Below, one piece after another: positions 14,016 to 19,983 of a stretch of DNA of 19,983 nucleotides. Location: NCBI GenBank assembly GCA_036375215.1, contig DASUSH010000045.1:1-19983 (forward strand). Reading direction: 5' to 3'. The stretch is from DASUSH01 sp036375215 (GTDB lineage Bacteria > Actinomycetota > Thermoleophilia > Solirubrobacterales > 70-9). Numbering within the stretch: position 1 is the first letter of the stretch; each line of letters starts with the position of its first letter. The notes under the pieces were generated by a model. That model was given only the letters and a program-made list of their open reading frames with translations. It was not told the DNA's origin and ran no database searches. Position numbers and translations under genes: made by a program.

Positions 14016-14021
14016 TATGAT
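14016..14021 (+). promoter_or_regulatory. Possible -10 box before korA
   Basis: TATGAT lies about 29 bases before the preferred TTG start of korA, in the 80-base gap after the dehydrogenase gene. No good -35 is visible, so korAB could equally be read through from upstream. Confidence 0.25.
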
Positions 14022-14049
14022 CGGCTCAGGGACAGCGATTGCGGGGCAC

Positions 14050-15890
14050 TTGAACGAGGTCATCGAGAAGGAACGAGTCGTCGTCCGGTTCGCCGGCGAC
14101 TCGGGTGACGGGATGCAGCTCGCCGGGACGCGGTTCGCGGCCGCGACCGCGATGATCGGGAACGACCTCGTCACGCTTCCCGACTTCCCCGCCGAGATCC
14201 GCGCCCCGGCCGGGACCCTGGCCGGGGTCTCCGCCTTCCAGATCCACTTCGCCTCACGCGACATCCTCACCCCCGGCGGCCAGCCGAACGTGCTCGTCGC
14301 GATGAACCCGGCGGCGCTCAAGACGAACCTCCACGAGCTCGAGCGCGGCGGGATCGTGCTCGCCAACGAGGACGGCTTCAGCGCGCACAACCTGCGCAAG
14401 GCCGCCTACGACGAGAACCCGCTCGAGGACGGGACGCTCGACGACTACAGCCTCTTCCGGATCCCGATGACCTCGATGACGGTCCGCGCGACCGACGGCA
14501 TCGACGGGATCACCTCGCGCGACGCCGCCCGCTCCAAGAACTTCTTCGCGCTCGGCCTGGTCTCCTGGATGTACAGCCGCCCGACCGACGTCACGAGCGA
14601 ATGGATCGAGCGCAAGTTCGCGGAGTCCGCGCCGGTCCGCGAGGCGAACCTCGCGGCCTTCCGGGCCGGTTACAACTTCGGCGAGACCGCCGAGCTGCTC
14701 CAGGTCCACTACGAGGTGAAGCCGGCCGCCGCCGAGCCCGGCACCTACCGCGGCGTGAACGGCACCACGGCCGCGGCGCTCGGCCTCGTTGCCGCCAGCG
14801 TCCGCTCGGGCCTGCCGCTCTTCCTCGCCAGCTACCCGATCACGCCCGCCTCCGAGCTCCTCCACGAGCTCTCCCGCCAGAAGGGGTTCGGGGTGCGCAC
14901 CGTCCAGGCGGAGGACGAGATCGCGGCGGCCAACATGGCGCTGGGCGCCGCCTTCGGCGGCCACCTCGGCGTGACCGCGACGAGCGGGCCCGGGATGGAC
15001 CTGAAGGCGGAGACGATCGGGCTCGCGGTGATGCTGGAGCTGCCGATGCTCGTGATCGACGTGCAGCGCGCCGGGCCCTCGACCGGGATGCCGACCAAGA
15101 CCGAGGCCGCCGACCTGCTGATGGCGATCCACGGCCGCCACGGGGAGTCGCCGCTGCCGGTCGTCGCCGCCTCGACCCCGGCGCAGTGCTTCGACGCGGT
15201 CCTCGAGGCTGCCCGGATCGCGATCACCTACCGCACCCCCGTGATCCTGCTCTCCGACACCTTCCTCGCCAACTCCTCGGAGCCCTGGCTCCTCCCCGAC
15301 ACCGCCGACCTGCCCGAGATCGACCCCGGGTTCGCGACCGCGCCGAACCACCAGGGGGCCGACGGCGCCGAGTTCTGGCCCTACCTCCGCGACGAGCGCC
15401 TCGCACGGCCCTGGGCCGTGCCGGGCACCGAGGGGCTGCAGCACGTGATCGGCGGGCTGGAGAAGGAGGCCGACACGGGCCACATCTCCTACGAGGCCGC
15501 CAACCACGCCGAGATGACGCGCCTGCGCGCGGCCAAGGTCGCCGGGATCGCCGACGACATCGGCGCGCTCGAGGTCGACGATCCCGACGGCGCCGACATG
15601 CTCGTGCTCGGCTGGGGCTCGACCTTCGGGGCGGTGAAGGGCGCCTGCCGGCGCGTCCGCCTGCGCGGCGGCAGGGTCGCGCGCGCCCACCTGCACCACC
15701 TGAACCCGCTGCCGCGGAACACGGGCGAGATCGTCCGCTCCTACGAGCAGGTGCTCGTGCCGGAGACGAACACCGGCCAGCTTCGGCGGATCATCCGCGA
15801 CGAGTTCCTCGTCGACGCCCAGGGCTACAACAAGATGGAGGGACTGCCGATCTTCGCCGAGGAGCTCGACGACGTGATCACGGAGCGGCT

Positions 15891-15894
<4 letters not shown>
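14050..15894 (+). CDS. korA: 2-oxoglutarate:ferredoxin oxidoreductase, fused gamma-alpha subunit
   Basis: Subunit of the CoA- and ThDP-dependent enzyme that oxidatively decarboxylates 2-oxoglutarate to succinyl-CoA, reducing ferredoxin; cytoplasmic. The 614 residues begin with the gamma domain (RFAGDSGDGMQ at 13-23; LPDFPAEIRAPAGTLAGVSAFQ), followed from about residue 237 by the alpha (pyrimidine-binding) domain with SYPITPASELL (261-271), VQAEDEIAAANMALGAAFGG and TSGPGMDLKAETIGLA. Then come QRAGPSTGMPTKTEAADL and the C-terminal domain (LGWGSTFGAVKGA; HHLNPLPRNTGEI; ETNTGQLRRIIRDEFLVDAQGYNK). Fused gamma-alpha of this length is the KorA type. Start: TTG at 14050 (NEVIEKERVVVRF) is preferred. 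ATG 14005 or 14017 would add 15 or 11 residues whose codons have unusually many A/T third positions for this genome. It overlaps korB by four bases (GTGA). The family includes pyruvate-specific members; the neighbouring dehydrogenase favours 2-oxoglutarate. Confidence 0.93.
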
Positions 15895-16922
<1,028 letters not shown>

Positions 16923-16938
16923 GCGCGGCGCCGGCGCT

Positions 16939-18429
16939 CTAGCGGGAGAGCCTCGAGCTCGCCTTCCGCTTCGGCCCGCGGTTGCCGGAGGCGTCGGTGG
17001 CGCGCGCGGTGAAGCGGGCGGTGAGCTTGCCGCCGGCGCGCTTCGCCCGGCGGCGCTCGCCCTTGCCGAGCTCGAAGCCGACCGAGTCGGTTTCGCCGGG
17101 GCCGAAGCCGGCCGTCTTCTTCGCCTTCGCGACCAGCTCGCCGCCGGCGGTCACCGCGAGCTTGACCGTGACGTCGGCGGCCTCGGAGACCGTGAGCCGC
17201 AGCTTGATCCGCCCGTCGACGTCCTGCCGCTTCGCGGCCGCCGCGTCGAGGGCGGGCGGGCTCGTGTCCCCGCCGGTGACGCACGGCGAGGGCGTGTCGC
17301 CGGCGAAGCGCGAGACCGGCCCGGCGAGCGAGACGACGTAGAGGTGGCCGCAGGCGTCCTCGCCGAACGAGCTCGGGCCGGACACGCTGAGCCCCTCGGA
17401 GCGGTCGCCGCTTGCGGCCGGCAGGCCGGGGACGAGCGACCGGATCTCGCCGCGGCAGTAGTCGGCGTACACGTAGCGCCCGGTGAGGTCGCCGAGCGTG
17501 GGGTCGCGGGCGACGTAGCCGCCGGTGATCGAGCAGCCGCCCGACGAGTGCGTGTAGTCGTGGATCGGGTTGGTGAAGCCGGAGGCGCCGGCGCACAGCG
17601 GGTCGGTGGTGGGGAAGGCGTCGAGGCCCTCGCGGCAGCTCCAGCCGAAGTTGTCGCCCCTGCCGGCGTCCGGCTGGGGCTCGTAGTCGACCTCCTCGCG
17701 CGACCCCTGGCCGACGTCGCCGATCAGGAGCGCGCCGGTCTGGCGGTCGAAGGAGAACCGGTAGGGATTGCGCAGGCCGTAGCTCCAGACCTCGTCCGCT
17801 CCGGCGCGGCCGACGAACGGGTTGCCGGACGGCACCGAGTAGGGCGCGCCGCCGCCCGGGTGAAGCGGATCGATGCGCAGCACCTTGCCGAGCAGGGTCT
17901 CGGTGTTCTGGGCGTTGCGGAAGGCGTCGCCGCCCCCGCCGCCGTCGCCGGTCGCCAGGTAGAGGTAACCGTCGGGGCCGAACTGGAGCTGGCCGCCGTT
18001 GTGGTTCGCGGCGTCGCGGTGGGGGATCGTCAGGATCGGCCGCCGCGTGGAGAGGTCGGCCCGGTCCCCGTCGGAGGTGTACTCGTCGATCTGGATGTCG
18101 CCGTTCGGTCGGGACGTGTAGTAGACGTAGAAGCGGCCGCTCGCCGCGAAGTCCGGGGCGAAGGCCATCGAGAGCAGCCCCTGCTCCCCACCCGAGACCG
18201 CGAGCGTCGTCACGTCGAGGAAGGTGGTGGTCGTCCCGCCTGCGACCAGCCGGATCGCGCCGCCGCGCTCGACGACGAAGAGGCGCGCGGCGTCGTTCGG
18301 ATCGGAGGTGACGAAGACCGGGCTCGAGAACCGGCCCACGGGCTCAAGCGTCGCCGCGCCGGCGGGCGCGGCGGCACAGGCGAGCGCGGCAAGCGCGCCT
18401 GCGATCGCGATGGCCGTCTTCGTCCGCAT
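16939..18429 (-). CDS. Secreted PQQ-dependent sugar (glucose/sorbosone-type) dehydrogenase
   Basis: A 496-residue exported beta-propeller protein of the glucose/sorbosone dehydrogenase (GSDH/YliI) family, whose members oxidise sugars with PQQ outside the membrane. A signal peptide is clear: basic MRTK, a hydrophobic core (AIAIAGALAALACAA) and cleavage after AGA at about residue 25. The propeller covers ~28-385: RLFVVERGGAIRLV, GEQGLLSMAFAPDF, RDAANHNGGQLQFGPDGYLYLATGDGG (His143 at the place of the catalytic base), LLGKVLRIDP, SYGLRNPYRFSFDR, IGDVGQGSREEVD, NFGWSCREG, GRYVYADYCRGEI and FGEDACGHLYVVS. Residues ~395-496 form a Lys/Arg-rich Ig-like module (LTVSEAADVTVKLAV; FTARATDASGNRGP) that may bind cell wall or another surface. 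Cys pairs in the propeller fit an oxidising, external location. The actual substrate cannot be read. It converges on korB and stands alone; the next minus-strand gene upstream is 52 bases away. Confidence 0.9.
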   Translation of the reverse strand: MRTKTAIAIAGALAALACAAAPAGAATLEPVGRFSSPVFVTSDPNDAARLFVVERGGAIRLVAGGTTTTFLDVTTLAVSGGEQGLLSMAFAPDFAASGRFYVYYTSRPNGDIQIDEYTSDGDRADLSTRRPILTIPHRDAANHNGGQLQFGPDGYLYLATGDGGGGGDAFRNAQNTETLLGKVLRIDPLHPGGGAPYSVPSGNPFVGRAGADEVWSYGLRNPYRFSFDRQTGALLIGDVGQGSREEVDYEPQPDAGRGDNFGWSCREGLDAFPTTDPLCAGASGFTNPIHDYTHSSGGCSITGGYVARDPTLGDLTGRYVYADYCRGEIRSLVPGLPAASGDRSEGLSVSGPSSFGEDACGHLYVVSLAGPVSRFAGDTPSPCVTGGDTSPPALDAAAAKRQDVDGRIKLRLTVSEAADVTVKLAVTAGGELVAKAKKTAGFGPGETDSVGFELGKGERRRAKRAGGKLTARFTARATDASGNRGPKRKASSRLSR

Positions 18430-18481
18430 GTCCCGCCAACACGCCGATCGGCGGCGGGTAGCGGAACGCGGGCCGGGCGGC

Positions 18482-18682
18482 TCAGGCGGACGCGAGCGCC
18501 GCGCGCCGGATCACGGCGACGGCGAGGTGCTCGCCGCAGTCCGGGCAGGACCGCAGCCGCGTCCAGGAGCGGTGCTCGGCGTCGCAGCTCGCACACTCGT
18601 AATTGCGCTCGAGCCGGACCGCCTGGCCACGGTTCGCGGTGCTTCGGCGGGGCTTTCTGAACTGTGTCGTCATGGCCGCCAT
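18482..18682 (-). CDS. Small zinc-ribbon protein, unknown function
   Basis: A 66-residue basic protein with two CxxC pairs (Cys30/Cys33 in YECASCDAEH and Cys46/Cys49 in RSCPDCGEH), spaced like a rubredoxin-type zinc ribbon. The rest is Arg-rich at the N-terminus (FRKPRRSTANRGQAVRLERN) and a short hydrophobic end. The ATG at 18680-18682 is preceded by GGGGAG at a good distance; an internal ATG at 18671-18673 is the alternative start. Small ribbons of this kind occur in ribosomal proteins and in transcription-related proteins, but nothing here assigns it to either. It is divergent from the DUF3817-like gene across 58 bases, which include a perfect 14-base palindrome. Confidence 0.7.
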   Translation of the reverse strand: MAAMTTQFRKPRRSTANRGQAVRLERNYECASCDAEHRSWTRLRSCPDCGEHLAVAVIRRAALASA

Positions 18683-18691
18683 GTTCGCTCC

Positions 18692-18705
18692 CCGCGGCGC
18701 CGCGG
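18692..18705. promoter_or_regulatory. Perfect 14-base palindrome between divergent genes
   Basis: CCGCGGCGCCGCGG is its own reverse complement and lies centrally between the zinc-ribbon gene (minus) and the DUF3817-like gene (plus). It could be a shared operator, but such palindromes can arise by chance in very GC-rich DNA. Confidence 0.25.
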
Positions 18706-18740
18706 CCTATGGACACGGGGCCAGGATCTAGCCTGGGCGG

Positions 18741-19121
18741 ATGTCCACGCGGTCGAGCACCCGCCCGACGCACGAGCTGCGCCGCGCGCACCCGGGACGG
18801 CTCTATCCGTGGGTGCGCCGGGCGTCTTGGCTCGAGGCGGGGATCTTCGGCGGGCTCGTCGTCTTCTGGCTCGCGCCCGGGTTCGCCTCGGAGACGACGG
18901 TCTTCGGCTGGGCGCACGGGATCGGATACCTCGCCCTGCTCGGGCTGATCTTCGTCGCCGTCCTCCGCCACGAGGTCCCCTTCTGGCTCCTCGCCGCGAC
19001 CTTCACCCCCCTGGGCCCGATCGGAAGCGTGGCCGGGATCGCCTGGCTCGACCGGAGAGCGAAGCGCGAGGCGGCCGAAGCCACCAGCCCGAGCGCGGTC
19101 TCGGAAGCGGTGGCAAAGTAG
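18741..19121 (+). CDS. DUF3817-like small integral membrane protein
   Basis: A 126-residue membrane protein. Three hydrophobic helices are visible: residues ~30-46 (WLEAGIFGGLVVFWLAP), ~56-75 (GWAHGIGYLALLGLIFVAVL) and ~80-101 (PFWLLAATFTPLGPIGSVAGIA), followed by a charged tail beginning LDRRAKRE. The G-W-A-H-G signature in the second helix and the P-F-W-L-L-A...P-x-G-P pattern in the third are what I associate with the DUF3817 family of actinobacterial membrane proteins; the family assignment is from memory and its function is unknown. The ATG is at 18741 with a weak ribosome site (GGGCGG abutting). The last six codons and the TAG stop lie in the left arm of a long hairpin (19105-19159). 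Confidence 0.75.
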   Translation: MSTRSSTRPTHELRRAHPGRLYPWVRRASWLEAGIFGGLVVFWLAPGFASETTVFGWAHGIGYLALLGLIFVAVLRHEVPFWLLAATFTPLGPIGSVAGIAWLDRRAKREAAEATSPSAVSEAVAK

Positions 19122-19159
19122 TTCGAGGACGAGGACAAAGAACTACGAAGCCACCGCTT
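19105..19159. terminator. Long hairpin over the stop codon of the DUF3817-like gene
   Basis: AAGCGGTGGC (19105-19114) pairs with GCCACCGCTT (19150-19159), and GTAGTTC (19118-19124) pairs with GAACTAC (19140-19146). There is a 3x3 internal loop and a 15-base apical loop: 17 base pairs in all. The TAG stop (19119-19121) is inside the stem. No T-run follows on either strand, so it may act as a 3'-end stabiliser or factor-dependent/bidirectional stop instead of a classical intrinsic terminator. Confidence 0.55.
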
Positions 19160-19188
19160 TCGAGATGGCGTGAGTGGGGCTGTGGGAG

Positions 19189-19313
19189 GCAGGGGGTCCA
19201 CACAACCCGCACCCACGCCTGCGCGTCGGTAGCCAGGGAGGGATGCCGACGCGATCGTTCCCGGAGGCGGGACTGACCGGGAACGAGCCCTTGGAAAAAG
19301 AGCCCCTGCGTGT
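19189..19313 (-). ncRNA. Candidate structured non-coding RNA
   Basis: No gene is supported between 19122 and 19380. Read on the minus strand from the promoter at 19320-19348, a transcript starting near 19313 would fold well. GCAGGGG (complement of 19303-19309) pairs with CCCCTGC (complement of 19189-19195), closing a domain with two inner hairpins. The first hairpin is CGTTCCCGG/CCGGGAACG (19256-19264 with 19277-19285, 9 pairs, 12-base loop). The second is CGCGTCGG/CCGACGCG (19222-19229 with 19246-19253, 8 pairs, 16-base loop). Further down, the transcript would run into the hairpin at 19105-19159, a possible 3' end. The stretch is less G/C-biased than its neighbours and shows no coding signature. 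I do not recognise it as tmRNA, RNase P, SRP RNA, 6S RNA or a known riboswitch. The pairings are mirrored on the plus strand, so strand rests on the promoter alone. Confidence 0.35.
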
Positions 19314-19319
19314 GAATTC

Positions 19320-19348
19320 ATTGTCTCCTAGCTGACGATTTGTGTCAA
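19320..19348 (-). promoter_or_regulatory. Promoter-like element reading away from aconitase
   Basis: On the minus strand a perfect TTGACA (-35, 19343-19348) and GACAAT (-10, 19320-19325, four of six matches to TATAAT) are separated by exactly 17 bases. It lies just downstream of the aconitase stop and points into the hairpin-rich gap. It is the best vegetative-type promoter match I see in the window. Confidence 0.55.
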
Positions 19349-19359
19349 CCCTCGTCAGC
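19331..19359. promoter_or_regulatory. Perfect 8-base inverted repeat around the -35 box (operator or aconitase terminator)
   Basis: GCTGACGA (19331-19338) and TCGTCAGC (19352-19359) flank a 13-base centre that contains the TTGACA box. Arm centres are 21 bases apart, two helical turns, as expected for a dimeric regulator. The same sequence is a hairpin 21 bases after the aconitase stop and could end that transcript, although no T-run follows it. Confidence 0.45.
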
Positions 19360-19380
19360 CGGGACTTCGGCGGCGAAACG

Positions 19381-19983
19381 CTATTTCAGCTCGCGCAGCA
19401 CGCGGTGCAGGATGCCGCCGTGCTGGAAGTACTTCACCTCGTTCGGGGTGTCCAGGCGGACCCGGGCCTCGAACTCGATCGGGTCCCCCCCGTCGCGCTC
19501 GGCCTTCACCGAGACCGCCTTCGCCTCGGCGTTCTCGAGGTCGCCCACGGTGATCGTCTCCTCGCCGGTCAGGCCCAGCGACTCGGCGGTCTCGCCCTCG
19601 GGGAGCTGCAGCGGCAGGACCCCCATCCCGATCAGGTTGGACCGGTGGATGCGCTCGAAGCTCTCGGCGAGGACGGCGCGCACGCCGAGCAGCTTCGTTC
19701 CCTTCGCCGCCCAGTCGCGCGACGAGCCCGAGCCGTACTCCTTGCCGGCGATGACGACTAGCGGCACGCCCTCGTCGGCGTAGGCCATCGCCGCTTCGTA
19801 GATGGTGGTCTCGTCGCGGTCGGGGAAATGGCGGGTGAAGCCGCCCTCCCGGTCGACGAGCTTGTTGCGCAGGCGGACGTTCGCGAAGGTGCCGCGGATC
19901 ATCACCTCGTGGTTGCCGCGGCGCGAGCCGTAGGAGTTGAAGTCGCGGACCTCCACCCCGTTCTCGATCAGCCACTCGCCGGC
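19381..19983 (-). CDS. acnA: Aconitate hydratase, C-terminal part (5' end outside window)
   Basis: Aconitase interconverts citrate and isocitrate through a [4Fe-4S] cluster. The 200 residues present are the C-terminal swivel domain (domain 4) of an AcnA/IRP-type enzyme. They include EVRDFNSYGSRRGNHEVMIRGTFANVRLRNKL, then VVIAGKEYGSGSSRDWAAKGTKLLGVRAVLAESFERIHRSN-type sequence with the active-site Ser-Ser-Arg, and LIGMGVLPLQ. The frame is open to the window edge; the three cluster Cys residues lie in the missing N-terminal part. The family's usual C-terminal ending (…YFQHGGILHRVLREL) is intact, with a TAG stop at 19381-19383. Downstream lies an inverted repeat and a promoter-like element, not another gene of the same operon. 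Confidence 0.96.
   Translation of the reverse strand, partial: AGEWLIENGVEVRDFNSYGSRRGNHEVMIRGTFANVRLRNKLVDREGGFTRHFPDRDETTIYEAAMAYADEGVPLVVIAGKEYGSGSSRDWAAKGTKLLGVRAVLAESFERIHRSNLIGMGVLPLQLPEGETAESLGLTGEETITVGDLENAEAKAVSVKAERDGGDPIEFEARVRLDTPNEVKYFQHGGILHRVLRELK

Noticed and set aside
16923..16938. Terminator between korB and the convergent sugar dehydrogenase
   Set aside because: Only a short GC-rich palindromic run is present; there is no stem of useful length with a loop and no T-run.
18803..19321. 172-codon minus-strand frame preceded by AGGAG, starting MNSHAGALF
   Set aside because: It runs antisense through the DUF3817-like gene and shows poor codon bias and low complexity. The AGGAG is part of the promoter spacer and is better explained by the promoter-like element.

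Overview
The window is very GC-rich chromosomal DNA, with third codon positions almost all G or C in the real genes. It most resembles an actinomycetote, probably of the Thermoleophilia/Solirubrobacterales type. The reasons are the fused E2-E1 2-oxoglutarate dehydrogenase of the OdhA/Kgd kind, a KorAB ferredoxin oxidoreductase, a decaprenyl-phosphate phosphoribosyltransferase-like UbiA protein and frequent GTG starts. The lineage is an inference from gene content. I see no phage, insertion sequence, CRISPR, tRNA or rRNA.

Layout. (1) 1-1167, plus strand: the 3' part of citrate synthase, then two small overlapping genes of unknown function; the first appears to start at CTG. (2) 1183-8700, minus strand, read from right to left: a two-domain fatty acyl-CoA reductase-like SDR protein, an alkyl-DHAP synthase-like flavoprotein, a UbiA-family prenyl-phosphate phosphoribosyltransferase, a small membrane protein, and a pair of acyl-CoA dehydrogenases (one long, one short). 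The first two form a plausible pair for making glycerol ether lipids: one supplies fatty alcohol and the other inserts it. (3) 8755-9420: a small zinc-ribbon gene and a small membrane-protein gene that converge and overlap. (4) 9521-16922, plus strand: a 1482-residue 2-oxoglutarate dehydrogenase carrying two lipoyl domains, an E3/E1-binding domain, the E2 core and E1 in one chain, followed at once by korA and korB. Two different ways of oxidising 2-oxoglutarate therefore sit side by side. (5) 16939-19121: a secreted PQQ-type sugar dehydrogenase, a small zinc-ribbon gene and a DUF3817-like membrane protein. (6) 19122-19380: non-coding, rich in hairpins, with a good minus-strand promoter and a candidate structured RNA. 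(7) 19381-19983, minus strand: the 3' end of aconitase.

How it fits together. Citrate synthase, aconitase, 2-oxoglutarate dehydrogenase and 2-oxoglutarate:ferredoxin oxidoreductase make this a TCA-cycle neighbourhood, with a lipid-metabolism block inserted between citrate synthase and the 2-oxoglutarate genes.

A short palindromic repeat, GGGGTC(A/T)GACCCC, recurs across the window. Twice it occurs as a doublet around a hairpin inside a coding region, in frame, where it encodes Gly-Ser-Asp-Pro. Once it supplies a stop codon, and once it lies between promoter elements.
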